Source: Mycobacterium sp. SVM_VP21
Lineage (GTDB): Bacteria; Actinomycetota; Actinomycetes; Mycobacteriales; Mycobacteriaceae
DNA: 64,000 nt
Direction of reading: 5' to 3'
NCBI GenBank assembly: GCA_024758765.1
Contig: CP101406.1
Span: 2,542,001-2,606,000, forward strand
In this document: one piece after another, positions 53,473 through 62,444 of the stretch
Position numbering within the stretch: position 1 is the stretch's first letter
Layout of the letters: every line of letters starts with the position of its first letter
Notes under the pieces: generated by a model
Told to the model about the DNA's origin: nothing
Databases searched by the model: none
The model's input: only the letters and a program-made list of their open reading frames with translations
Program-made: the position numbers and the translations under genes

Positions 53473-53922
53473 ATGGTAGCCCCCGCCCAAGCCAGCCTTG
53501 GAGCCGATTTGCTCAGCGTTGTCTCGCGGCTCAACCGGCTCGCTACCCAACGAGTCGCGCTGCCCATTCCGGGGGCACAGGCTCGACTGCTGTCCACTAT
53601 CGAGGACCTGGACGTGGCCCGGATCTCCGACCTGGCCGCGGTAGACCACTGCTCCCAGCCGACGATGACCACCCAGGTGCGCCGACTCGAGGACGCCGGC
53701 CTGACCACCCGCACCCCCGACCCGCTCGACGCCCGAGCCGTCTTGATCCGAATCACCGACAAGGGCGTCGAGACCATGGCGCGGGTCCGTCAGGACCGGG
53801 CGGCGGCGCTGGACCCCGAACTGGACCGGCTTTCTGCCGAAGACCGCCGGACACTTGCCGACGCGGTCGAGGTGCTGCAGCGATTCCTGGCCGAAGCCGG
53901 CCCGACCCGACCGGTCCGCTAA
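53473..53922 (+). CDS. MarR-family transcriptional regulator
   Basis: The protein has 149 residues. The winged helix reads [30 protein letters not shown] with the wing [19 protein letters not shown], and dimerisation helices are at both ends. It is divergent from the ECF transporter, matching Rv2327, and probably represses the transporter through the site at 53448-53461. A single Cys in the DNA-recognition region (DHCSQPT) could be redox-sensitive. Tandem repeats begin just after its stop. Confidence 0.88.
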   Translation: MVAPAQASLGADLLSVVSRLNRLATQRVALPIPGAQARLLSTIEDLDVARISDLAAVDHCSQPTMTTQVRRLEDAGLTTRTPDPLDARAVLIRITDKGVETMARVRQDRAAALDPELDRLSAEDRRTLADAVEVLQRFLAEAGPTRPVR

Positions 53923-53927
53923 CGGCG

Positions 53928-54226
53928 CCATTGGGCCGCGCCGATTGCAAGCGCGGCGAAGCCGGGCGAAGCGGGTCGGCGCCATCGGGCACCGCCGATC
54001 GCAAGCGCGGCGAAGCCGGGCGAAGCGGGTCGGCGCCATCGGGCACCGCGCCGATCGCAAGCGCGGCGAAGCCGGGCGAAGCGGGTCGGCGCCATCGGGC
54101 ACCGCCGATCGCAAGCGCGGCGAAGCCGGGCGAAGCGGGTCGGCGCCATCGGGCACCGCGCCGATCGCAAGCGCGGCGAAGCCGGGCGAAGCGGGTCGGC
54201 GCCATCGGGCACCGCCGATCGATCTA
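53928..54226. repeat. Tandem array of 54/56-bp repeats
   Basis: Five full units and part of a sixth run head to tail. Units alternate between GGCACCGCCGATCG (54 bp) and GGCACCGCGCCGATCG (56 bp), so a 110-bp double unit is repeated twice after a degenerate first copy. The shared body includes AAGCGCGGCGAAGCC and GGGCGAAGCGGGTC. The array lies between marR and the cyclic-di-GMP gene and was not counted as coding. It has VNTR-like potential for strain variation. Confidence 0.9.
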
Positions 54227-54370
54227 GCAGCCGCAATTCGGCTGAGAAGTTTCCAGCTTGAGCGCCTTTTCGAATATGCTCAACAGCGGCATCGGCCCGA
54301 AGCGATCCTAGGCCTCCTGCGGCCCTCGCGGCTCGCCCTCTGGGCTGCCGGTCTTCGGGGGAAGGACATC

Positions 54371-56224
54371 GTGGCGGATAGATTGGCGCTGGTCACCTCA
54401 ATCGCCGCCCAACTGATGGCCACCACACCATCAACGGCTGCCGCGGTCAGTGAACGTGTGCTGCAGACTTTGGTCGAGCAACTCAACGTCGACGCCGGAT
54501 TCCTACGCCACAACGACCATGAGATCAGGGCCTCCAAGCTGGTGGCCGAATGGCCGCCGCGCCTGGACACCCCGGAGCCCGACCCTTTGGCGGTCGTATC
54601 CTTCACCACCGCCGATCCGGTCTTCACCACCTGTGCGCACGGCAAGCGGGTGGCCGTCATCCGGCCGGAGGCCGACGAGTCCGGCTATGTGCGCCAGATG
54701 TCGATGGACCATGCCATCGAATCGCTGTCGGTGGCCACCGCGCCGCTGATCTCCGGACCGGTGACCATCGGGATGCTGGGCCTGGTCAAGTTCCGCCGAC
54801 CCAAGTGGCGACCTGAAGAACTCAACACGATCGAGGCGATCGCGTCGCTGTTCGCGCAGCTGCAGGCGCGTGTCGCGGCCGAGGAGCGGCTGCGTTATCT
54901 GGCCGACCACGACGACCTGACCGGCCTGCACAATCGTCGCGCGCTGGTGGCCCATCTGTCCGAGCGCCTGGTCGCCGGCAACCCCGGCCCGGTCGGCGTC
55001 TTCTACATCGACCTCGACCGGCTCAAGCCGATCAACGACTATCTCGGTCACGCCGCCGGCGACTGGTTCATCCAGGACTTCGCCCGCCGGCTGCGTGCGT
55101 ACGCCGGAAACCGGACCATGGCGGCCCGGATCGGCGGGGACGAATTCGTCGTCATCCCGGACTGGCCGATGTCGATGGCCAGCGCCGAGACGTTCGCCGA
55201 CCGGCTGCAGGGCGCGCTGCGCGAGCGGGTGGAGATCCAGGGCCACACGGTCAACAGCACGGTCAGCGTGGGCGTGACGGTCGGTCTGCCCGGGGAAGAC
55301 ACCAGCGCCGGTCTGCTGCACCGCGCCGACGAGGCCGTCCTGGCCGCGAAACGCGGCGGCGGCAACCAGACCGTCAGCTCCACCGACGACATGTCCTTGA
55401 AGAGTTTGTTCCGCAAGGACATCGAACTGCACATGCAGGGCAAGATCGACGACGAGTCGTTGTTGCTGTACTACCAACCCGAGGTCGATCTGTGGAGCGG
55501 CGCCATCGTCGCGGTGGAGGCGTTGGTCCGCTGGCGGCACCCCACCCGCGGGTTGCTGTTGCCGAGTTCGTTCATCAGCATCGCCGAATCCGCCAACCTG
55601 GCCGATGATCTGGGCCGGTGGGTGATGCGCACCGCGTGCGCAGAATTCAGCCAATGGCAGACCAACGGCGTCCGCACCAACGCCACCCTGCGCGTCAATG
55701 TCTCGCCGGTCCAGTTGGCCGCCCGCGGTTTCGTCCAGAACGTGGTGGAAACCATCAACGAATTCGGACTACGCCCCGGTTCGCTCTGCCTGGAGATCAC
55801 CGAGCGGGCGGTGGTGCAGAACATCGAAAACACCCGTCGTACCCTGGCGGAACTGCGCGAAGCCGGGGTGCAAATCGCGATCGACGACTTCGGGACGGGT
55901 TACGCGGTCTTGTCACACTTGAAGGATCTGCCGGTCGACACTCTGAAGATCGATACCGTGTTCGTGCGCGAATTGGGCGTCAATCCGGGCGATCTCGCAA
56001 TTGTCCGAGCGATCATCGCCCTGGCCGAGGCATTCGGCCTGCAGGTGGTCGCCGAGGGTGTGGAAACGTCCGCGGCCGCGCTCACCTTGATGCGGCACGG
56101 CTGTCACCGCGCGCAAGGATTCCTGTTCTCCCGCCCGGTGCCGGGGCCCGCCGCCGAAGCAATGCTGGCGTCACGCTGGATGGCGATGCCTTTCCTGGCC
56201 GACAGCCAGGCTTTGGTGATCTGA
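54371..56224 (+). CDS. GAF-GGDEF-EAL cyclic-di-GMP enzyme (DcpA/Rv1354c-like)
   Basis: The protein has 617 residues. A GAF-like domain (about 20-165) is followed by GGDEF with an intact RIGGDEFVV active site near residue 255 and EAL with EALVRWRHPTRG near 383. The other EAL catalytic blocks are intact: NVSPVQL, EITERAV, IDDFGTGYAVLSHL, VAEGVET and RAQGFLFSRPV. It should both make and break cyclic-di-GMP. No membrane helix is present. The GTG at 54371 follows a strong GGGGGAAGG; an open frame upstream runs through the tandem repeats and is rejected. Length and order agree with M. tuberculosis Rv1354c (623 aa, from memory). Confidence 0.9.
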   Translation: MADRLALVTSIAAQLMATTPSTAAAVSERVLQTLVEQLNVDAGFLRHNDHEIRASKLVAEWPPRLDTPEPDPLAVVSFTTADPVFTTCAHGKRVAVIRPEADESGYVRQMSMDHAIESLSVATAPLISGPVTIGMLGLVKFRRPKWRPEELNTIEAIASLFAQLQARVAAEERLRYLADHDDLTGLHNRRALVAHLSERLVAGNPGPVGVFYIDLDRLKPINDYLGHAAGDWFIQDFARRLRAYAGNRTMAARIGGDEFVVIPDWPMSMASAETFADRLQGALRERVEIQGHTVNSTVSVGVTVGLPGEDTSAGLLHRADEAVLAAKRGGGNQTVSSTDDMSLKSLFRKDIELHMQGKIDDESLLLYYQPEVDLWSGAIVAVEALVRWRHPTRGLLLPSSFISIAESANLADDLGRWVMRTACAEFSQWQTNGVRTNATLRVNVSPVQLAARGFVQNVVETINEFGLRPGSLCLEITERAVVQNIENTRRTLAELREAGVQIAIDDFGTGYAVLSHLKDLPVDTLKIDTVFVRELGVNPGDLAIVRAIIALAEAFGLQVVAEGVETSAAALTLMRHGCHRAQGFLFSRPVPGPAAEAMLASRWMAMPFLADSQALVI

Positions 56225-56597
56225 CAAGAACATCGCCCGGTAGAAAGTGGCACGCAACCGCACCCCCGTCTGCCTGCCGGCGAGCGCTGCAGTCGGTGCG
56301 GTGCACCAATGCGGCTCGGCGTGCGGCGGCACACGGCGATGCGGACCCCTCAAGGTGCCCCGGGCGAAGCTTCGGGAGGAACTCGCCGGCCTCGGCGCAC
56401 GCCGCAGCGCACCCGATCCGCACAAACCAGTCCCTCGCATAACCGGAGATAGTACATACCTTTTGGATGATGTTCAATCCATACGAGACTGTGCGTCACA
56501 TCACGTCGACTGCCTATGTATCGCGCGCGGCGCAGTCAACGCCCGACAGCGGCGAACCCTGCCCACGCCGTCTGCGGAGCCCGTCATAATCAGACGC
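56225..56597. other. 373-bp gap without a recognisable gene
   Basis: One frame stays open across most of this gap but has no start with a ribosome-binding site. Its composition (Arg, Cys, Pro-rich) looks non-coding. An AT-rich patch at 56441-56480 (AGATAGTACATACC) probably holds the promoter of the PAS gene. Confidence 0.5.
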
Positions 56598-57002
56598 ATG
56601 GAGCGACGGCGGAACGCGCAAACCCCTCTGGCACCGATGGACACGCTGCGGCAGTTGCCGGCCCTGGTCGCGCTCGAGCGGATCCCCGTTCCGGTGCTCG
56701 CGATCGCCGACGACGGCACCATCTTGTTCGCCAACAGCGGGTTCGCCGCCATGCTGGGCTACACCCAAGAAGAGGTGCTGGCCCTGGAGTTTCGGCAGAT
56801 CTTCGGCCAGGTTCCACCGGCCGAGGAATCGGCCCTGTCGGTGATGCATTCCCTGGCCAATCTGGTTGTTTCCCTGGAACATCGGGACGGCTCGACGGTG
56901 CGCGCCCTGATGAGCAAGTCCGCGCTCGAACGTGCCGATGACCGGGTTGCGCTCGCCACGTTCCAAGATCTCACCGAGCAACTCTGGCTGGAGGAGCGCT
57001 AG
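56598..57002 (+). CDS. Stand-alone PAS-domain protein
   Basis: The protein has 134 residues. A PAS fold covers about 25-125: ALERIPVPVLAIADDGTILF, ANSGFAAMLGYTQEEVLALE, and LEHRDGSTVRALMSKSAL, ending with FQDLTEQLWLEER. It is cytosolic, with no effector domain. It follows the cyclic-di-GMP enzyme and may act as a partner sensor, but the 373-bp gap argues against one transcript. The ligand is unknown. Confidence 0.75.
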   Translation: MERRRNAQTPLAPMDTLRQLPALVALERIPVPVLAIADDGTILFANSGFAAMLGYTQEEVLALEFRQIFGQVPPAEESALSVMHSLANLVVSLEHRDGSTVRALMSKSALERADDRVALATFQDLTEQLWLEER

Positions 57003-57007
57003 CACCC

Positions 57008-57673
57008 TCAGCGCTCGGCGGACGACGCGCCGTCACTGCCGTTCTGATAGCGCAGCGCGTCGCGCGCCAGGAACTGTCGGAAATACGGCAGCGAGTCGGG
57101 CACCACGATCGCCGGCAACAGCGTCTCCCACATCCGGGTCACCCGGCCGATACTGTCACCGGCGTAGTGCGTCAGCAGCCACGTCCCAAGCATCGCCGAG
57201 GTGATCGACTCGGCAACATGGCGGGCATCGAGTTCCTCACACAGGTCACCCTCGCCGATCGCGCGCGCGGTCTGGGCGGCGACCGCGTCCGCCCATTCGC
57301 CGCCGACCTCAGCCCCCAATTCGTTGGATTCGGCCAGTGCGAAGACCAGATGACCCGCGGCCCGCGCCTCCTTGTCGACGGACAACAGCTCCGTGACCGC
57401 GAACATGCCGTGGATCATCCCCTCCAGAGCGGGCGAGGACGGCTGGCACATGCTCCGGAACGTGGTCAAGACCGTGGCGAAACCGCCCTCGATGATGGCC
57501 GTCACCAACGAATCCATCGAGTCGAAGTGGTGGTACAGCGCTCCCTTGGTCACCCCGGCCCGCTCGATGATCGCGGTTCGCCCGGCAGCGACGTAGCCAG
57601 CCTCGCCGAAGACGTCGATGGCCGCATCGAGTAGCTTGCGCCGAGTCGCCTCGGACCGGACCTGGCGCGCCAT
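57008..57673 (-). CDS. TetR/ScbR-like regulator (downstream copy)
   Basis: The protein has 221 residues. The helix-turn-helix covers AIDVFGEAGYVAAGRTAIIERAGVTKGALYHHF, a pattern close to gamma-butyrolactone-receptor (ScbR/ArpA) TetR proteins, with a C-terminal helical ligand domain. Its ATG at 57673 shares a base with the stop of the other TetR gene, so they are translationally coupled. A heterodimer or duplicated pair is possible. Confidence 0.85.
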   Translation of the reverse strand: MARQVRSEATRRKLLDAAIDVFGEAGYVAAGRTAIIERAGVTKGALYHHFDSMDSLVTAIIEGGFATVLTTFRSMCQPSSPALEGMIHGMFAVTELLSVDKEARAAGHLVFALAESNELGAEVGGEWADAVAAQTARAIGEGDLCEELDARHVAESITSAMLGTWLLTHYAGDSIGRVTRMWETLLPAIVVPDSLPYFRQFLARDALRYQNGSDGASSAER

Positions 57674-58362
57674 CAGCCGGTCTCCCCTTCGGGCGCCGCC
57701 GACTTCGCCGCCGCGGTGGTCTTGACTGCCAAGGCAGTGCGCCGACGGACGAACTGAACGAAATAGTCGATGCGATCGGCAGGCACCACGCTGGGCAGCA
57801 CAACCGACCAGACCCGCTCCAACTCAAGCAGGAACTGTTCGGGCTCATCGAGATTGCCGGCCTGTCGCAAACCCAGGTACAGCGCCACCATCATCCGGGC
57901 CACATCGTGCGGATCGCGGTCGAGGACGTCGCCTTCGGTGATCGCTCGCTCAGTCACCACGCTCAACGCCTGAATCGCATTGTTGAGCGTGGTGGCCTGC
58001 AGCCCCTCGGCACCGCCGACCACCGGCAGCAGGTGCAGCATTGCTCGGGCGCCATCACTGGTGAGGTCTTCGACCGCCATGAGGTAGCCCACGTCAAGCA
58101 GCGTTTCCAGGCCGGAAAGCTTGCGGTCCACCAATACCCGGATCGCTGTGCCCGTCTTGGCGAGTTGTTCGTCGATGACGGCCAACGCCAAAGCATGCTT
58201 AGATCGAAAATGGAAATACATCGCGCCCTTGGTCAATTCCGCTTCTGCCAGAATGTCGTCGAGGCCGACGTCGTGAAAGGGCCGCTGGGCGAACTGATGC
58301 GCAGCGGCACGGATGATCTGCTGGCGCGTCGCATCGGCGCGCCGGTCGGTCGACTCAGCCAA
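57673..58362 (-). CDS. TetR/ScbR-like regulator (upstream copy)
   Basis: The protein has 229 residues. The helix-turn-helix is IIRAAAHQFAQRPFHDVGLDDILAEAELTKGAMYFHFRSKHALALAV, again of the ScbR/ArpA type. The C-terminal domain has the same helix layout as the next gene. It is the first gene of a two-regulator operon, preceded at 58425-58467 by a nested palindrome. Target genes beyond itself are unknown; the divergent neighbour is not a lactone synthase. Confidence 0.85.
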   Translation of the reverse strand: MAESTDRRADATRQQIIRAAAHQFAQRPFHDVGLDDILAEAELTKGAMYFHFRSKHALALAVIDEQLAKTGTAIRVLVDRKLSGLETLLDVGYLMAVEDLTSDGARAMLHLLPVVGGAEGLQATTLNNAIQALSVVTERAITEGDVLDRDPHDVARMMVALYLGLRQAGNLDEPEQFLLELERVWSVVLPSVVPADRIDYFVQFVRRRTALAVKTTAAAKSAAPEGETG

Positions 58363-58424
58363 CGCGCAATCTCAGCCTCGTCGCTGACCAGCAGTCGTAC
58401 CACACCCGGGTTACGGTATCAGTC

Positions 58425-58467
58425 GAATGACGAAGTTGACTCATTTCTATACTTGAAATCGTCATTC
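58425..58467. promoter_or_regulatory. Nested palindromic operator upstream of the tandem TetR genes
   Basis: Perfect 9-bp arms GAATGACGA and TCGTCATTC enclose 25 bp that contain a second inverted pair. On the minus strand this inner pair reads ATTTC then GAAAT. An AT-rich core with TATAC lies between. It is a likely autoregulatory site. Confidence 0.5.
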
Positions 58468-58560
58468 ACCTCTGATGACATTCCAAAAACGCCAATTCCG
58501 TGGTGCCAGATTGTATTCGGTCTGCTTGGGACTGTCGCGCCGGCGATCACCGTTGTCCGG

Positions 58561-59715
58561 CTAGTCGGCGGGTACCGCGAAGGCGACGAACTGGGTTATC
58601 TCGCGCGGCGAGAAGTTGTCGTCACTAACCAACACCACGGTCTGCCTGCCATCGGACAGACGCGGGCCCAGCGTCAGCCCCTCGATGTTGTCTAGCGGGT
58701 CCAGACCGGGTGTGGTGGACAGGTCGGCCACCAAAGTCTTGGTCATCGGAGTGACTGCTGCACCCGTCAGCGCCGGCATACCGAGCACATCGGTGGCACC
58801 GGCGATCTCGGCGCGAAACAGTCGTACCGTCGGGCGGTCACTGAATGCACGCTCGATCACCAGGAACGCGGTGTCCGACAGGGCCACCAGATCGGTGAGG
58901 CCGTTGGTTTTGGCCGGTACAGCCGCAGGCTCCAGCGGATAGGCGTACTGGGCGACCGGGGCGCCGGGGCCGGCGTCAGCGTCGAGCCGGTAGGCGGTGA
59001 TGCGCGTTAGCGCGCCACGGTCGCGATCCGGCAGCGGGCCGTCGTCGTATCCCGGGCCCTCCATTGCGGCGAAGAGCATTCGTCCGTCGGCGGTCACCGT
59101 CAGGCCCTCGAGGGTGGTGTTGCGGCGCGGCCCGGTGGGCTGCGCCGACATCGACAGCTGCGGCGGCATGGTGAAGCGGCCGAGGTAGCTGCCGTCCAGC
59201 CCGGCGGTACGCACCCACGGGTCGGCCAACACCGCACCGCGGGGGCCGTCGGTGCGCCGCTCCCCCTCTGAGGACCAATACAACCGCTGCCGACCGGCAT
59301 CGAACGCGATGCCTTCGGGGTCGGGCGGTATGACCGGCGGCCTGGCATCGAAGGCCTGGGGCTCAAACGGGTGCCCGCCCGCGTCCAACAGCGGGTTCAT
59401 GGCGGTGATCGCCACCTCGTCGACACCGCGGTCGGACACCGAGAGCCGCACCGTGTAGAAGCGGGCCGGCCCGTGGGCCGACCGGTCGTCGCTGATCACG
59501 TAGTAGCAGTCGCGGCTGGCGTCGTAAGTGATCCCAGACAGGCCACCCACGATGGTGCCGGCGAACCTGGTGTTCGGCGCCAGTAAAGCTTGGCCGAGAT
59601 ACTGCAGTCCGGCTGTCGCCGTGGGGATCTCGCACGGCGCACAACCCGCAAGCGCAACACCGCCGGTCAGCAGCACACCGCACAACGCCGGCAACCGGCT
59701 CCGCTTCCCACGCAC
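58561..59715 (-). CDS. Lipoprotein, esterase-like/phytase-family (PF13449-type)
   Basis: The protein has 384 residues. A lipobox (TGGVALAGC, Cys about 25) is preceded by a basic start, so a lipid-anchored protein is exported. The rest reads GTIVGGLSGITYDASRDCYYVISDD, FYTVRLSVSDRG, DPEGIAFD and LEGLTVTADGRMLFAAMEG, the beta-propeller of the 'esterase-like activity of phytase' family. The substrate is unknown. It is divergent from the acyl-CoA dehydrogenase gene. Confidence 0.82.
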   Translation of the reverse strand: MRGKRSRLPALCGVLLTGGVALAGCAPCEIPTATAGLQYLGQALLAPNTRFAGTIVGGLSGITYDASRDCYYVISDDRSAHGPARFYTVRLSVSDRGVDEVAITAMNPLLDAGGHPFEPQAFDARPPVIPPDPEGIAFDAGRQRLYWSSEGERRTDGPRGAVLADPWVRTAGLDGSYLGRFTMPPQLSMSAQPTGPRRNTTLEGLTVTADGRMLFAAMEGPGYDDGPLPDRDRGALTRITAYRLDADAGPGAPVAQYAYPLEPAAVPAKTNGLTDLVALSDTAFLVIERAFSDRPTVRLFRAEIAGATDVLGMPALTGAAVTPMTKTLVADLSTTPGLDPLDNIEGLTLGPRLSDGRQTVVLVSDDNFSPREITQFVAFAVPAD

Positions 59716-59769
59716 ATCCGTAATCTAAACCCGGTTTACCGGTGGCCCCGCCTGGATACGGTGCATGAG

Positions 59770-61716
59770 GTGAACACTTCCGATGCCCTGCGCGACACCT
59801 TGGACGGCCGCTGGCGGACGGTGAAGAACCAGGTCCGGGCCACTCTGTGCGATGAGAAGTTTCGTCCGCACTACACGCCGAACACGGTGATCGCCCGCGC
59901 CAAGGTCGCCGAACAACTCCGGATCATGGCCGGCTCCGGCGTGGCGGCGGACAGTTTCCGCAAGGAGCACGGCGGCACCGGCGACGTCGGCGCGGCGATC
60001 ACCATGATCGAGATGTTGGCCATGTCGGATCTGTCGCTGATGGTCAAGGCCGGGGTCCAATGGGGGCTGTTCGGCGGCGCAGTGGAGAACCTCGGCACCG
60101 AGCGCCACCACCGCGCCTACGTCGAGCAAATCATCGACCTCGACCTGCTCGGGTGTTTTGCGATGACCGAGACCGGTCACGGCAGCGACGTGCAGTCGCT
60201 GGAGACCACTGCCACCTACGACCCGGCAACCCAGGAATTTGTGGTCGACTCCGCGACGGGATCGGCACGCAAGGACTACATCGGTGGGGCCGCCGAAACC
60301 GCCACCGTTGCGGCGGTTTTCGCCCAGCTCATCACCGATGGCGCGAACCACGGTGTGCATTGCTTCCTGGTGCCGATCCGCGACGCGCAGGGCAACGATC
60401 TGCCCGGCGTGACCACCTCGGACTGCCATTACAAGGGCGGTCTTCCCGGGGTGGACAACGGACGCATTGTCTTCGACCACGTCCGCGTACCCCGGGAGAA
60501 CCTGCTGAATCGCTACGCGGATGTGGAGCCCGACGGCAGCTACCGATCCTCGATCGAGAGCGATGGCCGACGCTTCTTCACCATGATCGGCACCCTGATC
60601 CGTGGCCGGGTCTCGGTGGGCGGCAGCGCGGGTGCGGCCGCCCGGGTCGCCCTGGATATCGCTACCCGATATGCGTTGCAGCGCAGGCAGTTCAGCGCCC
60701 CCAGCGACGACGGGGACGACCACGAGGTGCTGATCATGGATTACCTGGTTCACCAGCGTCGCCTCTTCCCGCTGATTGCCCGCTCCTACGCGCTGCAATT
60801 CGCCCAGAACGAGCTGGTGGGACGCTGCCATGATCTGCAGACCGCGGACGAGCCCGACGCCGAGGAGCAGCGCGAACTGGAGGCACGAGCAGCCGGACTC
60901 AAGGCGGCCAACACCTGGCACGCGTCCCGGGCCATCCAGGAGGCGCGCGAAGCCTGCGGCGGCGCCGGTTACATGGCCGAGAACCGGCTGATCGCCCTGC
61001 GCGCCGATATCGATGTGTTCACCACCTTCGAGGGCGACAACCACGTGCTGACGCAGCTGGTGGCCAAGCAGCTGCTGACCACCTACGCCGATGACATCGC
61101 CGACATGAGCCCGGTCGGGTGGGTGCGGTTCGCGGCCGAAGCTGTCGGGGATCGGGTGCTCAAACGCACTGCGGCCGAGACGATCATCCAGACCATCGTG
61201 GATGCCAGGCAGGACAGCGAGGAGGAGGGCAGCCTGTTCAACCGGGGCACCCAGGTGCACATGTTCGAAGACCGCGAGGAATATCTGCTGACCTCGGTGG
61301 CACGGCGGCTCAGGGGCAAGTCCCAGGAGATGAGCGATTTCGACGCCTTCAACGCGGTCCAGGACCACATGCTGCATGCGGCCACCGCACACATCGACCG
61401 AGTCGTGCTGGAGGCGTTCGTCGCCGGAATCGACTCCTGCCCGGATCCCGACGCCCGCGACCTGCTGGAGCTCGTGTGCGACCTGTACGCGCTCAGCGTC
61501 ATCGAGGACGACAAGGCGTGGTACATCGAGCACCGGTATCTGTCCACCGATCGGGCCAAGGCTGTCACCCGCGGCATCAATGACCGCTGCCGGAAATTGC
61601 GCCCGCACGCACAGGCGCTGATCGACGGGTTCGGCATCCCCGAAGAATTGCGGTACGCCGAAATGCTGCATCCCGAACACTTGTCAATACCGCCCGCCGG
61701 TGCGTCCACCGGCTAG
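59770..61716 (+). CDS. Acyl-CoA dehydrogenase/oxidase family protein (FadE-like)
   Basis: The protein has 648 residues from the GTG at 59770 (GTG 59761 is also in frame). FAMTETGHGSDVQSLET is the FAD-contacting strand, and IVFDHVRVPRENLLNR follows. GGAGYMAENRLIALRADIDV, then FTTFEGDNHVLTQLVAKQLL carries the probable catalytic Glu (near residue 420). The extra ~200-residue C-terminal domain makes it similar in size to peroxisomal acyl-CoA oxidases. It desaturates acyl-CoA at alpha-beta in beta-oxidation. Confidence 0.85.
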   Translation: MNTSDALRDTLDGRWRTVKNQVRATLCDEKFRPHYTPNTVIARAKVAEQLRIMAGSGVAADSFRKEHGGTGDVGAAITMIEMLAMSDLSLMVKAGVQWGLFGGAVENLGTERHHRAYVEQIIDLDLLGCFAMTETGHGSDVQSLETTATYDPATQEFVVDSATGSARKDYIGGAAETATVAAVFAQLITDGANHGVHCFLVPIRDAQGNDLPGVTTSDCHYKGGLPGVDNGRIVFDHVRVPRENLLNRYADVEPDGSYRSSIESDGRRFFTMIGTLIRGRVSVGGSAGAAARVALDIATRYALQRRQFSAPSDDGDDHEVLIMDYLVHQRRLFPLIARSYALQFAQNELVGRCHDLQTADEPDAEEQRELEARAAGLKAANTWHASRAIQEAREACGGAGYMAENRLIALRADIDVFTTFEGDNHVLTQLVAKQLLTTYADDIADMSPVGWVRFAAEAVGDRVLKRTAAETIIQTIVDARQDSEEEGSLFNRGTQVHMFEDREEYLLTSVARRLRGKSQEMSDFDAFNAVQDHMLHAATAHIDRVVLEAFVAGIDSCPDPDARDLLELVCDLYALSVIEDDKAWYIEHRYLSTDRAKAVTRGINDRCRKLRPHAQALIDGFGIPEELRYAEMLHPEHLSIPPAGASTG

Positions 61717-61766
61717 CCGTCTTTATAGGCTGTCTGGACCCCAGACCGAACAAAGGAGTACCTCTC

Positions 61767-62162
61767 ATGGCGTGGTTCCTCGCCCTGAATGCCACCCCCA
61801 CCAAGGGCGTGCAAGCGCCCACCTATGAGCTGCACGAAACCGCTGATCTCGAGCGGATCACCGAGGAGATGGCCACCTTCGCAGCCACCGACCGGGCCGT
61901 GGCAGTTCCCGCCGTCTTCAACAACGGCCGCCAGCAGGTCACCGTGTACGTGCGTCCGGCTGCCTGGGGTGCGTGGGCGATCTACGAGCTCAGCGAAGAA
62001 GAGCGCCGCGAGATGATGGCCAACAACCCGCTGGTCAACGCGCTCGCCCAGGCCCGTGCCGCCAAGCAGCAGGGGGCGCAGTCACAGCAGGTGCCGGGGA
62101 TGTTCGCACCGCAGCAGCCGCCTTCGCAGGCGGGTCCGTCGGTGATTCCCCGGCTGGACTAA
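61767..62162 (+). CDS. Conserved mycobacterial hypothetical protein
   Basis: The protein has 131 residues and a good AAAGGAG at 61752-61758. The N-terminal two-thirds are compact (MAWFLALNATPTKG, VAVPAVFNNGRQQVTVYVRP, ELSEEERREMMANNPL). The C-terminal third is Gln/Pro-rich and likely disordered. No known domain is recognised. It lies in the same direction 50 bp after the acyl-CoA dehydrogenase gene. Confidence 0.7.
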   Translation: MAWFLALNATPTKGVQAPTYELHETADLERITEEMATFAATDRAVAVPAVFNNGRQQVTVYVRPAAWGAWAIYELSEEERREMMANNPLVNALAQARAAKQQGAQSQQVPGMFAPQQPPSQAGPSVIPRLD

Positions 62163-62219
62163 CGCCGGGTTCATGCGGCGGTCCCAGCTTCGGCTCTCCT
62201 TCGTCGAGCCTCGCTTAAC
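62163..62219. repeat. Diverged copy of the 57-bp dispersed repeat
   Basis: It aligns along its whole length with the units at 31688-31801 and begins right after the stop of the preceding gene. Its internal stem reads GGCTC-N9-GAGCC where the others have GCCTC-N9-GAGGC: both sides changed together and pairing is kept. Confidence 0.75.
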
Positions 62220-62234
62220 CGCCGGTTTCAAACG

Positions 62235-62310
62235 TGGCTCCCCCGGGTGGACTCGAACCACCAACCCTCCGGTTAACAGCCGAATGCTCTGCCAATTGAG
62301 CTACAGGGGA
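62235..62310 (-). tRNA. tRNA-Asn (anticodon GTT)
   Basis: The minus strand folds as a cloverleaf. The acceptor stem is TCCCCTG with CGGGGGA (one T-G pair), and the D-arm is AGCTCAATTGGCAGAGC. The anticodon arm is TTCGG-CTGTTAA-CCGGA and the T-arm GGTGG-TTCGAGT-CCACC. Discriminator G is followed by an encoded CCA (62235-62237). Mature sequence without CCA is 62238-62310. Confidence 0.95.
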
Positions 62311-62444
62311 TTGCTGTCCTCGCGGACTTGCAAGACTCTAGCGCATACCGAAACCACCGCTGTGCAACGGGGGTCGCACCCGGCCCCCGTTGCACCGCGT
62401 GAGGCAGGATGGAAGCACTGCATCGACTGTTCTAAGGGGCCGCA

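Noticed and set aside
53928..54226. CRISPR array
   Set aside because: Units are directly adjacent with no variable spacers, and no cas genes are present.
53855..54370. Open frame through the tandem repeats as an N-terminal extension of the cyclic-di-GMP enzyme
   Set aside because: It translates the repeat into RKRGEAGRSGSAP-type copies and overlaps marR. The GTG at 54371 has a strong ribosome-binding site and gives the family length.
59725..61680. Long antisense frame of about 650 codons opposite the acyl-CoA dehydrogenase gene
   Set aside because: The composition is His/Gln/Val/Arg-rich without motifs, a usual shadow of GC-rich coding sequence.
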